From contig NZ_NFIH01000007.1 of the NCBI RefSeq assembly GCF_002161675.1, positions 1 through 64,000 on the forward strand: 64,000 nt of DNA. The letters run 5' to 3'. Of this stretch, positions 35,014 through 42,583 are shown in pieces (the first letter of the stretch is position 1; the number at the start of each line of letters is the position of its first letter). The translations under genes and the position numbers were made by a program. The DNA is from Pseudoflavonifractor sp. An44. Lineage in GTDB: Bacteria > Bacillota > Clostridia > Oscillospirales > Oscillospiraceae. A model generated the notes under the pieces. It had not been told where the DNA came from, searched no databases, and saw nothing but the letters and a program-made list of their open reading frames with translations.

Positions 35014-35014
35014 T

Positions 35015-36124
35015 ATGCAGATCAATGAACTAAAAGTGACTGTCGGTGAAGTCTGTGAGGGATACTTCAACGACGCAGAGGAAGGTGTCGTTGGCTACGA
35101 CGAGCGCCTTGATATAAGACCGAAGTATCAGCGGGAGTTCGTCTATAAAGACGCTCAGCGTGATGAAGTCATTCGCACTGTCATGAAGGGCTTGCCGCTT
35201 AACGTGATGTATTGGTGTAAGGTAAAGAAAGAGGATGGTTCCGACGGATTCGAGGTGCTGGATGGTCAGCAGCGTACCATTTCCCTGTGCGAGTATGTAG
35301 ACGGTACCTTCTCTGTAGATGACAAGTATTTTTATAATCTTCCGGCCGACAAGAAGCAGCAGATTCTTGACTATCCCCTGTTTGTGTATGTCTGTGATGG
35401 TACGGACAGCGAAAAGCTGGATTGGTTCCGTATTATCAATATTGCAGGCGAAGAATTGACCGATCAGGAGTTGCGGAACGCCGTCTATGCCGGTAGCTGG
35501 ACTTCTGACGCAAAGCGGTATTTCTCTAAGACCGGTTGCGCAGCAGGTACGCTGGCTGGTGATTATTTGAAAGGCGCTTCTATCCGTCAGGAATACCTTG
35601 AAACGGCTATTTTCTGGGCGGCCAGCGCTGAAGGAAAAACCATTGAAGCGTACATGGCTGAGCATCAGAACGACCCAAGTGCGGTGCAGTTGTGGAACTA
35701 TTTCCGCTCTGTGATCGACTGGGTACAAGCGATTTTCCCGAAAAAGCGCAAAGAAATGAAGGGGCTTCCGTGGGGCCTTTTCTACAATCAGCACGGCAAG
35801 CGGACAGACCTTGACCCCAAGAAGCTGGAGACGGAAATTCAGCGACTCATGGGCGATGAAGATGTGACCAAAAAATCCGGTATTTATGAGTACCTGCTGA
35901 CTGGCCAAGAAAAGAAATTGTCGATTCGTGCTTTTGACCGCCGAGATGCTCTGGCTGCTTACGAGAAGCAAGAACATAAGTGTGCTATTTGTGGTGAAGA
36001 ATTTGAGTTTGAACAGATGCACGCTGATCATATTACACCTTGGAGCAAAGGCGGCAAGACAACGCCTGATAACTGTCAAATGCTTTGCCGGGATTGTAAT
36101 CTAAAAAAAGGTGCACAGGAATAG
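35015..36124 (+). CDS. DUF262 NTPase fused to an HNH endonuclease
   Basis: A 369-residue putative restriction nuclease. The N-terminal DUF262 domain (ParB/Srx-like, as in GmrS, SspE and BrxU) has [12 protein letters not shown] and the hallmark DGQQR (83-87). The C-terminal HNH domain is of the zinc type: CAIC (323-326), HADH (336-339), Asn353 and CRDC (358-361), all intact. DUF262 proteins hydrolyse nucleotides and some cut DNA according to its modification. Placed 1 bp after an adenine methyltransferase, it may cut DNA lacking, or carrying, a certain mark. ATG 35015 follows AAAGAGGTG. Confidence 0.85.
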   Translation: MQINELKVTVGEVCEGYFNDAEEGVVGYDERLDIRPKYQREFVYKDAQRDEVIRTVMKGLPLNVMYWCKVKKEDGSDGFEVLDGQQRTISLCEYVDGTFSVDDKYFYNLPADKKQQILDYPLFVYVCDGTDSEKLDWFRIINIAGEELTDQELRNAVYAGSWTSDAKRYFSKTGCAAGTLAGDYLKGASIRQEYLETAIFWAASAEGKTIEAYMAEHQNDPSAVQLWNYFRSVIDWVQAIFPKKRKEMKGLPWGLFYNQHGKRTDLDPKKLETEIQRLMGDEDVTKKSGIYEYLLTGQEKKLSIRAFDRRDALAAYEKQEHKCAICGEEFEFEQMHADHITPWSKGGKTTPDNCQMLCRDCNLKKGAQE

Positions 36125-36172
36125 GCTTCAAGAGAACGTGGCTAAAGAATTGGGCTGCAAGGAGGGGATTAA

Positions 36173-37045
36173 TTGAAGAATATGTTTAATATCTACTATA
36201 TCAACAACGAGAAAGCTTCCGAAATTTCAATGTTGTTTGATAATCAGATAGTAGAGAAAATTACTCGTATTAAGAACACAGAACTATCATTAGCGGGTGA
36301 TATGGATGCCACTACAAGCGCTGCTTCAAAGATTCCCGTTATTGGTCAGTATTTGCCCAGCATAGATCTAAATGGTAATTTATCTCATAGTAGATCTAAT
36401 GGAGTGGAAGATACCGTAAAAGTAGTAAGCTCTAAATCAACAATTCTCAAACCTATTTATGAAAAAGCCAAAGAAGTGCGTCGGTTGGACGATAGCAAGG
36501 TTGGGAATTTGGTAAAAATTAAAGATGTTTACCTTACTGTCGTAAATTCCAATGATGTTTTGGCTACAAAAGCGCTTATGAGTGGTTTGGTGAGTCAAGT
36601 ACCTGTTAAAGGCATTGGTAATATGAACTTCACCTCTCTTGTGGAGGTAATGTTTAAAGGCTCCGCCTATGTTCTTTGCGGTGAGTTGCCACATAGATTT
36701 GGCTCCAATGAGCACATGATGCTCAAAATTCCCATGAGCGCTGAAAATGAAATGGAAAGTCAGTACAGCATTTCGGACATTGAGATCGGTAAAGTTACTG
36801 TGCTTGGCATTTATCGAGGAGAATTTGAACGCAGTGATGTTGAGCGAAAGATCAATCGCATGATGGCGTTAAACGATAGCAGTAAAAAGAATCAAGAGCA
36901 GACAGTCGATTTTCAAGACAGTGGTATGGATATTGAAGATGGCGTCCAAGAAGAGGCTAAAAAAGATATTCCGAATGCTTCTGGTACGCAGGGGAAGGTT
37001 CATTACATCGATGTTATTGCAATTATTCAGGACCTTAATGCTTAG
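36173..37045 (+). CDS. DUF6414-like protein of the defence cassette
   Basis: I recognise this only as resembling DUF6414 proteins, whose function is unknown. The 290-residue protein starts MKNMFNIYYINNEKASEISM and has a Ser/Asn-rich region (about residues 45-85), a beta-rich core, and an acidic C-terminal part before the final VHYIDVIAIIQDL. It has no membrane segment and no nuclease motif. TTG 36173, 8 bp after AAGGAGG, is the likely start; ATG 36182 is possible but badly spaced. From here the DNA is clearly more AT-rich. It precedes the AAA+ gene by 8 bp, so the two proteins probably act together. Confidence 0.7.
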   Translation: MKNMFNIYYINNEKASEISMLFDNQIVEKITRIKNTELSLAGDMDATTSAASKIPVIGQYLPSIDLNGNLSHSRSNGVEDTVKVVSSKSTILKPIYEKAKEVRRLDDSKVGNLVKIKDVYLTVVNSNDVLATKALMSGLVSQVPVKGIGNMNFTSLVEVMFKGSAYVLCGELPHRFGSNEHMMLKIPMSAENEMESQYSISDIEIGKVTVLGIYRGEFERSDVERKINRMMALNDSSKKNQEQTVDFQDSGMDIEDGVQEEAKKDIPNASGTQGKVHYIDVIAIIQDLNA

Positions 37046-37053
37046 GTGTTATT

Positions 37054-38217
37054 ATGGATAGAGTAAGTATTTATGAGTACGATCGAAAGAACCGAGAGCG
37101 TGTTGTTAAAGCAATTGAAGAAGCTGATGGGCAAATATTAAGTTGGTCTTTTTTCGCCAAAGATCAATCAAAATTTGACTTTCCTGCAGGTACTCGCTCG
37201 GTCTTTATTGATTTGTCTTCATTATTTTATAGCGAAGATCGGGCTGATGCTCTTGTTGCACCAGCAGAACTTATGTTGAATGCTGTTCAAAAAGAGCAGT
37301 CTGTTGCCTTGTATGTCATTATCGAGCGTCAATATAGCAAACAAGTTCAAGATTTGCTGTATTACAAAATTGATAAAGTTCTTGAGCTTGAGAGCTTCCT
37401 TAAAATTGAAAAGGACCCAATTCAAAATATTGTTGACGTTAATCAGTCTGATTTTGACAATATCTTAGATTACTTAAATCAAAATCTTTTTGGCAACGAA
37501 CTATTCAAAAAACGCTTAAAGGAGGAATTAACAAAGTATAGGCTTTTCAATCGAATTGGCCAACAGCCGATTTTCTCTGTTTTAATATGTGGTGCATCGG
37601 GCATTGGTAAAACAGAAGTCGCCAGATTGCTCCATCAGAAGTTGGCACCAGAGGAACCAATGATAAAAATTAATTTCGGCAATTATAGTGCTCAAGATGC
37701 ACTGAATAGTTTGATTGGTAGTCCACGAGGTTATATTGGCAGTAATAAAGGTGAATTACCGGACAAGCTTATGCGTAGCCGAAGTAAGGTAATCCTGATA
37801 GATGAATTTGAAAAAGCCAGCAAACCCGTTTATAACTTTTTCTTGCAGCTGCTTGAAGAAGGAAAATTTACAGACTCCTTAGGACGAGAGTATGACTTAG
37901 ATAAATACATTATTGTCTTTACTTCCAATATGCCTAAGGAAAAGATCGGAGAATTTCTTCCTCCTGAATTGCGTTCAAGGTTTAATTATAAATGCGCTTT
38001 CTGGCCGCTTTCCACAAAGGAAAAAGAACAATATGTAGCATTTAAGAGCGAACGTTATTTAGAGAAAATAAGGTGTGAATGTCCCGAAATAGATAGCGAT
38101 TTGAAGGCTTCTGATATAGTGCGTATTGATGTTTCACGCTATTCCAATATGCGTGACATCAATGGTGAAATAATGCGTCAGATCACAGACGCGCTGTACG
38201 AGCAGATCGTCGAGTAG
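37054..38217 (+). CDS. ClpB/ClpA-like AAA+ ATPase
   Basis: A 387-residue protein with a unique N-terminal part (about 1-170) and one C-terminal AAA+ module of the Clp/Hsp100 type. It has Walker A GASGIGKT (180-187), a GSPRGYIGSNKG pore-type loop, Walker B VILIDEFEKA (246-255), a sensor stretch VFTSNMP, and arginines in PPELRSRFN (about 307-309). It lacks ClpX-type zinc and protease-binding motifs, so it is likely a remodeller of the cassette's own proteins, perhaps activating or loading the nuclease. ATG 37054 follows AGGTG. Last gene of the rightward cassette. Confidence 0.85.
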   Translation: MDRVSIYEYDRKNRERVVKAIEEADGQILSWSFFAKDQSKFDFPAGTRSVFIDLSSLFYSEDRADALVAPAELMLNAVQKEQSVALYVIIERQYSKQVQDLLYYKIDKVLELESFLKIEKDPIQNIVDVNQSDFDNILDYLNQNLFGNELFKKRLKEELTKYRLFNRIGQQPIFSVLICGASGIGKTEVARLLHQKLAPEEPMIKINFGNYSAQDALNSLIGSPRGYIGSNKGELPDKLMRSRSKVILIDEFEKASKPVYNFFLQLLEEGKFTDSLGREYDLDKYIIVFTSNMPKEKIGEFLPPELRSRFNYKCAFWPLSTKEKEQYVAFKSERYLEKIRCECPEIDSDLKASDIVRIDVSRYSNMRDINGEIMRQITDALYEQIVE

Positions 38218-38226
38218 AAGTAATAA

Positions 38227-38259
38227 ATCAGCCGAGTAGCTAACTACTACCCGGCTGAT
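38227..38259. terminator. Hairpin ending the cassette
   Basis: ATCAGCCG pairs with CGGCTGAT, with an inner AGTAG/CTACT stem. It lies between the converging AAA+ and DUF6809-like genes. T tracts are weak on both sides. Confidence 0.5.
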
Positions 38260-38270
38260 CGTTGATATTG

Positions 38271-38534
38271 TTATTCGTCCATGACCTCAAGCATCATTCT
38301 GGCACCCAGCTTAAAGCTATTTTGGAACAGCAGGCACTCTGCCATGGTCTGATACTCACGAACGGCGTCCGTATATCGAGAGAACAGTTCTTTCTGTTCA
38401 TCCGTCATGGTTGCCTGAAGCTTTTCTTCATTTCGGGTAATCAGGTGAAGCACTTCCTTGTATTCCTTGCAGGCGTTTGTGTCGTATTCGGTCGGTTCAA
38501 TGTTGCCATACCAAAATTCTTCAAGAAGTCTCAT
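38271..38534 (-). CDS. DUF6809-like small protein
   Basis: An 87-residue, acidic, all-helical protein (starts MRLLEEFWYGNIEP, with MTDEQKELFSRYTDAV in the middle). It looks like the DUF6809 family, frequent on Firmicute mobile elements and of unknown function. Its ATG overlaps the tnpV stop (ATGA), so they are translated together. The gene at 39603 on the second tract shows a similar arrangement of a helical C-terminus, possibly a distant relative. Confidence 0.7.
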   Translation of the reverse strand: MRLLEEFWYGNIEPTEYDTNACKEYKEVLHLITRNEEKLQATMTDEQKELFSRYTDAVREYQTMAECLLFQNSFKLGARMMLEVMDE

Positions 38535-38920
38535 ACGGCATCCTCCCCATAGATCAGCTCTTGGAGGATGATTTCCTCTGCCCGGTTTCGGATGTTATTC
38601 ATAGCTCCCACCCATGCCATCTGATCCTGCGCTTTCAGCTGCTCATTGATACCCTCCTTCTCTGCCAGCTGTGTTATGAGCAGATGGAGTTTGTTTCGTG
38701 CCTGGGTATCAATATCAGCCAGATAGCTGAGCAATCTTCCGCTGAGAATGAGATTAGAATAGAGCATAGGTCGATGCTCTTTCAGGTATTGCTGGTGCTT
38801 TCTGCCCCACATGCCAATAGAAGATGTCCCCGCTTCATCCAGCACTAAGCAGGGGATATAGTAGTTGCCCTGGAGTGCATACCAAAGGCCGTTGCTTTGA
38901 TCGAAAATGTATTTTTCCAT
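38531..38920 (-). CDS. tnpV: TnpV-family transposon protein
   Basis: A 129-residue member of the TnpV family, carried by transposons and conjugative elements of gut Firmicutes; its role is unknown. The family-typical start MEKYIFDQSNGLWYALQG and middle GMWGRKHQQYLKEHRPMLYSNLILSGRL are clear, ending with MAWVGAMNNIRNRAEEIILQELIYG. I start it at ATG 38920 because GGAGG lies 8 bp upstream; the frame is open further but without another ribosome binding site. With the DUF6809-like gene it forms the leftward end module of the element. The 260 bp from here to attR hold no supported gene. Confidence 0.83.
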   Translation of the reverse strand: MEKYIFDQSNGLWYALQGNYYIPCLVLDEAGTSSIGMWGRKHQQYLKEHRPMLYSNLILSGRLLSYLADIDTQARNKLHLLITQLAEKEGINEQLKAQDQMAWVGAMNNIRNRAEEIILQELIYGEDAV

Positions 38921-39181
38921 TATGCTGTCCTCCGTGTCTGAATTTAATTTTGAGGTGAAGACAAGAACAGCAACCAAGTGTCTTTCCTTACCGTTGTCCT
39001 GCGTCGCCCTGGGCAGCGATACGCAAGGCACACATAAGGAGCAAAACCTGCTTTTCGTGCGTCTTGCACGAGGATGAAAATTAGAATCTGGTGTGCAGAA
39101 AAACCGCAGTATTAAGCCAAAAATCAGGTGGAAAGCGAAAGGATTACCGGATGTTTGGCAGGGACAGCACCAAGTCCTTGA

Positions 39182-39200
39182 AGTTCAGCAAGCGCTAATC
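39182..39200. repeat. attR: right 19-bp direct repeat
   Basis: Identical to 27028-27046 over 19 bases. It is followed by chromosomal DNA that contains the native rpsI terminator, so this junction is the right end of the element. Confidence 0.92.
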
Positions 39201-39228
39201 AGCACTTCAAACTGGTTCAAAGATGCTC

Positions 39229-39267
39229 AAAAACCCCGAAAAACTGCGGTTTTTCGGGGTTTTTCTA
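39229..39267 (+). terminator. Native rpsI terminator, now 12 kb away
   Basis: AAAAACCCCGAAAAA pairs with TTTTTCGGGGTTTTT. In an unoccupied chromosome it would lie about 30 bp after the rpsI stop. Its 3' arm also forms the left repeat of the second accessory tract. Confidence 0.85.
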
Positions 39268-39334
39268 TTTCACATCTTTTGTTGCCCTTTGTCTGTTTCT
39301 GGCTGGATTTGAACTGTTCTGACCCTGTTTTTCT

Positions 39335-39394
39335 TGATTAAAAATGGGGCAACAGGCCCTTTTTGACTCCGTTATGATTAAAAAATGGGGCAAC
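39335..39394. repeat. Two direct repeats with 40-bp period
   Basis: TGATTAAAA-ATGGGGCAAC occurs at 39335-39353 and, with one extra A, at 39375-39394. They lie in the 400-bp stretch after attR that has no supported gene (39201-39602). They may be recombinase arm sites of the second tract. Confidence 0.5.
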
Positions 39395-39602
39395 TGCGAG
39401 CCGAAATCGGGGTGTTTTAGAGGGCATTTTCCCCTTCATTTTTTCGATTCCATGACGGCCTTTGTGAACGGTTTTTCTTTTGAAGGGGATGTCCTGATTT
39501 GTCAGGATTTGACCAAACCGAATCCAGTTTATCTTGTCCTTCTGCCATTGCGCTGCGGGGCAGGTATAGTATAATAAAAATCGTAACAAGGGGTGATGAT
39601 AG

Positions 39603-39935
39603 ATGGACGATAGCTACTGCCTGCTCCCGGAGCGCATTTCCGAGCAGTTTTCTGAAATCGACAGCGACATTGTGATGGATTTGGCGGCTGCCAGCCCGGA
39701 ATATGCCAAGTTAAAGGCCCAGATGGAAGAACTGAAACGCCAAAATCCTGTGATTGGCGCTCTGCTGGAGGGCAAGGGAGAACTTTCTTTTACTGCTGAG
39801 GAGCATGAAGCCTGGAAGGAATTTATCCGGCTGTATATGCGGGACGATAATATGGAACGGGAACACATCTACTTCCGGGGCCATGCAGACGGATTTGCCT
39901 ATCTGAAGAAAATCGGCACTTTCAAAACGGAATAG
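39603..39935 (+). CDS. Hypothetical helical protein of the second tract
   Basis: A 110-residue acidic protein (MDDSYCLLPERISEQFSEIDSD start) without a recognised family. It has a short N-terminal helix, a central helix (PEYAKLKAQMEELKRQNPVIGALL) and a C-terminal HIYFRGHADGFAYLKKIG segment. The overall plan is like that of the DUF6809-type protein at 38271. ATG 39603 follows AAGGGGTG. It stands alone before the DUF4143 ATPase gene. Probably a mobile-element passenger. Confidence 0.65.
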   Translation: MDDSYCLLPERISEQFSEIDSDIVMDLAAASPEYAKLKAQMEELKRQNPVIGALLEGKGELSFTAEEHEAWKEFIRLYMRDDNMEREHIYFRGHADGFAYLKKIGTFKTE

Positions 39936-40046
39936 CTCTTTAGGCGGCATGGAGAAATTCATGCCGCCTTTTACATACCAAAATTCATTCAAACCCAAAA
40001 AAGGTTTTATGGATAATAAGTTTTTACGGATTACAAGTAAAAACCA

Positions 40047-40075
40047 TTGATATTCTTGGAGTTTTTCGCTATACT
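40047..40075 (+). promoter_or_regulatory. Promoter of the DUF4143 ATPase gene
   Basis: TTGATA (40047-40052), a 17-bp spacer and TATACT (40070-40075), 28 bp before the start codon. Confidence 0.75.
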
Positions 40076-40103
40076 ATTAGTAAGGAACAAGGAGGCGAAC
40101 GAT

Positions 40104-41303
40104 ATGATTATCCGACCACAATATATGAACACGCTGAAAACCTATCGGGATGTTCCGCTGGTGAAGATACTGGCAGGAATCCGGCGCTGTGGTAAATCCA
40201 CAATTTTAGATATGCTGCGGGACGATCTGCTGAAAAGCGGGATTGCCGCAGACCACATTATCAGTATGCGCTATACGTCGGAGGACTTTGACGACGGTAT
40301 GACCGACAAGGCTATGTATCAGGGCATCAAGGAGCAAATGACCGGCAATGGGCGCTACTATCTGCTGCTGGACGAAGTACAGGAAATTACCGGCTGGGAA
40401 AAAGCTGTCAACAGCCTGCTGGAAAATTCCAATACCGACATTTATGTGACCGGCTCCAATTCCAAACTGATGTCCAGCGAGATCTCCACCTATTTGACGG
40501 GGCGGTATATCTCCATCCCGGTCTTTACTCTGTCCTTTGCGGAATATCTGGATTTTAAGAAACCGGATTCCCGTTCCCCCAAGGAGCTGTTAAACGAATA
40601 CCTGCGGCTGGGCGGTTTTCCCATTGTGGCGCTGGGCAGCTTTGACGAACGCTCCGCCTATCAGATTGTGGAGGGCATTTATAACTCCGTGATTACCAAC
40701 GATATTACCAAGCGGCATAATATCATGAACTTTGATTTATTCAACCGTGTTGTCAAGTATATCGTGGAAAATGTGGGCAAGACCTTTTCCGCCAACGCCA
40801 TTGCGAAGTTCCTCAAAAGCGAGGGGCGTTCCCTATCCGTGGAGGCGGTTTACAACTATCTGAACTGGCTGGAAAAGGCGTTTGTGATCTATCGCTGCCA
40901 GCGGTATGATTTGCAGGGAAAATCCGTGCTGAAAACCCAGGAAAAATTCTATCTGGCAGACGCTTCTCTGAAATACTGCATCATGGGCTTTCATCCTACG
41001 TCCATTGCCGCTATGCTGGAAAACATCGTGTATTTTGAACTGCGGCGGCGGGGCTATGAAGTTTATATCGGGAAAAATGAAACGAAAGAGATTGACTTCG
41101 TAGCGGTGCGGCGCGATGAGCGTATCTACGTCCAGGTGTGCCGCAGGCTGCCGGAGGAATCGGATCGGGAGGTTGCCAATCTCCTCGAAATCAAAGACCA
41201 CTATCCGAAATATGTGGTAACGCTGGACGAATTGGCCACGGGAAACATCAATGGGGTGAAAATCGTGCATTTGGCGGATTTTCTGTTAAATGACACATAC
41301 TGA
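40104..41303 (+). CDS. AAA_14/DUF4143 ATPase
   Basis: A 399-residue P-loop protein of the archaeal-type AAA+ group with a C-terminal DUF4143 domain. Such proteins are common on mobile DNA and in gut bacteria; some are proposed to act in toxin-like or defence roles, but none is well established. It has Walker A GIRRCGKST (25-33), Walker B YYLLLDEVQEI, and a sensor segment DIYVTGSNSKL. The C-terminal nuclease-like part has a YFELRRRGYEVYIGKNETKEIDFVAVR stretch with the E-x-D pattern of PD-(D/E)XK folds. ATG 40104 follows AAGGAGG. It is monocistronic. Confidence 0.85.
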   Translation: MIIRPQYMNTLKTYRDVPLVKILAGIRRCGKSTILDMLRDDLLKSGIAADHIISMRYTSEDFDDGMTDKAMYQGIKEQMTGNGRYYLLLDEVQEITGWEKAVNSLLENSNTDIYVTGSNSKLMSSEISTYLTGRYISIPVFTLSFAEYLDFKKPDSRSPKELLNEYLRLGGFPIVALGSFDERSAYQIVEGIYNSVITNDITKRHNIMNFDLFNRVVKYIVENVGKTFSANAIAKFLKSEGRSLSVEAVYNYLNWLEKAFVIYRCQRYDLQGKSVLKTQEKFYLADASLKYCIMGFHPTSIAAMLENIVYFELRRRGYEVYIGKNETKEIDFVAVRRDERIYVQVCRRLPEESDREVANLLEIKDHYPKYVVTLDELATGNINGVKIVHLADFLLNDTY

Positions 41304-41442
41304 TTGATTTGTTAGGAAACATCCCAATAAAACTAGAATAGAGTAAATTTGTATAGACTTTGATGTTGAGATAGAACAAATCAGAAAATCTTAATTTATA
41401 AAGAAAGTGGCAAATTGGAATTTTACAGCGAGGTGAAAAAGG

Positions 41443-42189
41443 TTGAACTATGCTGAATATGGGAAAGGAAATAGTAATGTAATTATCCTCCTACATGGAG
41501 GTGGTTTGTCATGGTGGAATTACAAAGAAATTGCTGAAATGCTACAAACGGATTATCATATAATTATACCTATATTAGACGGTCATGCAGGAAGTGATAA
41601 ACGATTTACGACGATAGAAAATAACGCTTTAGAGATTATAGAATTTATAAATGATAAACTGGATGGTTCCGTTTTATTGATTGGAGGACTATCACTTGGA
41701 GGACAGATTTTACTTGAAATTTTATCTCATCGTAAGGATATATGTAAGTATGCAATAGTGGAAAGCGCACTTGTAATACCTTCAAAATTCACATATTTTA
41801 TGATTAAGCCTGCGTTTGGGAGTTGTTATGGTTTGATAAAGTATAAATGGTTTTCAAAATTACAATTCAAATCATTACGAATAAAGCAGCATTTGTTTGA
41901 TAATTATTACAAAGATACTTGTGCAATAACAAAGGGCGATATGATTGCTTTTTTACAGGAAAACTCATTATATTCCTTAAAAGATGGGATTGAAGAGAGC
42001 GAAGCAATTGTTCATATTTTTGTCGGAGAAAAAGAAAATCACTCAATGAAAAAATCAGCAGAACTAATTCATAAAAAACTACAGAATAGTTCTATACAAG
42101 TTCTTCCTAATATGTATCATGGAGAGTTTTCAATAAACCATGCAGATGATTATGTAAGAAGACTATTAGAAATAATAGAACAAAAATAA
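41443..42189 (+). CDS. Alpha/beta hydrolase, AT-rich origin
   Basis: A 248-residue alpha/beta-fold hydrolase. The oxyanion segment is ILLHGGGLSWWNY, the nucleophile elbow GGLSLGGQ (Ser in GxSxG), and the last histidine probably lies in NMYHGEFSINHAD. Substrate is unknown. It starts at TTG 41443, 7 bp after GAGGTG. Its base composition is markedly AT-rich, closer to low-GC Firmicutes than to the host, with AAA, ATA and TTA codons throughout. It therefore came from a different donor than the GC-rich genes beside it. The zinc-ribbon gene that follows has the same composition. Confidence 0.8.
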   Translation: MNYAEYGKGNSNVIILLHGGGLSWWNYKEIAEMLQTDYHIIIPILDGHAGSDKRFTTIENNALEIIEFINDKLDGSVLLIGGLSLGGQILLEILSHRKDICKYAIVESALVIPSKFTYFMIKPAFGSCYGLIKYKWFSKLQFKSLRIKQHLFDNYYKDTCAITKGDMIAFLQENSLYSLKDGIEESEAIVHIFVGEKENHSMKKSAELIHKKLQNSSIQVLPNMYHGEFSINHADDYVRRLLEIIEQK

Positions 42190-42239
42190 ATCCCAGTTTA
42201 TAGAACTAAGAAAATTGGAATTTTAGGAGGTAATTATAA

Positions 42240-42437
42240 ATGCGTAAATGTATCCGCTGTGGTAGTGAAATGAAAGAAAATTGTGCTATTAAGATCGAAG
42301 GAGGTGGATACGGTATTATCTTATCATCAGATGAAAATAAACTATTTGGTGGAAGGATGGGCAAACCTAAAGTAGCCATTTGTCCCAAGTGTGGAGAGGT
42401 GTCTATTTATTTGGAGGATGTTGAAAAGCTCAAATAA
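42240..42437 (+). CDS. Small zinc-ribbon protein
   Basis: A 65-residue protein with two CxxC pairs (CIRCGSEMKENC near the start and CPKCGEVS near the end) that form one zinc ribbon. Small nucleic-acid-binding proteins of this kind are widespread and uncharacterised. ATG 42240 follows AGGAGG at 9 bp. It shares the AT-rich codon use of the hydrolase upstream (50-bp gap) and is followed by a strong terminator, so the two form one transferred unit. Confidence 0.78.
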   Translation: MRKCIRCGSEMKENCAIKIEGGGYGIILSSDENKLFGGRMGKPKVAICPKCGEVSIYLEDVEKLK

Positions 42438-42455
42438 CATATAAAAAGTATAGGC

Positions 42456-42494
42456 AGAAAAAGCCGATTGGAGCAATCCAGTCGGCTTTTTCCA
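42456..42494. terminator. Terminator of the hydrolase/zinc-ribbon unit
   Basis: GAAAAAGCCGATTGG pairs with CCAGTCGGCTTTTTC around a 6-nt loop. Confidence 0.83.
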
Positions 42495-42507
42495 TATCTG
42501 AAAAGAG

Positions 42508-42583
42508 TACAGCCCCCTTTACATAGCCCTACCCCACAAGGGGCGGCTAATCTACGGCTATGTGAAGGGGGCTGTATTTTTTT
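42508..42583 (+). repeat. Long hairpin abutting a start codon
   Basis: A stem of about 20 bp (42508-42528 with 42556-42576, one mismatch) has a GC-rich loop and is followed by seven Ts and then directly by the ATG of the Toprim gene. The only ribosome-binding-like AAGGGG lies inside the 3' arm. It could be a terminator, an RNA switch or a palindromic insertion. Confidence 0.6.

Larger units (their letters stand above)
27028..39200. mobile_element. 12.15-kb integrative mobilizable element in rpsI
   Basis: A 19-bp direct repeat (27028-27046 and 39182-39200) covers the last codons and stop of rpsI. Between the copies lie a tyrosine recombinase, an XRE repressor facing a small regulator, a replication protein, a MobV relaxase with oriT, a methyltransferase-nuclease-ATPase cassette, and TnpV/DUF6809 genes. 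GC content is visibly lower than the flanks. There are no type IV secretion genes, so it would be mobilized by a helper. The repeats are intact, and excision should restore rpsI with its terminator. Confidence 0.92.

Noticed and set aside
38262-38552. 96-codon rightward frame overlapping the DUF6809-like gene
   Set aside because: It is antisense to a gene that has translational coupling with tnpV and a recognisable family look.
39338-39589. Overlapping 76- and 83-codon frames on both strands after attR
   Set aside because: Neither has a ribosome binding site or known features, and the region contains direct repeats instead.
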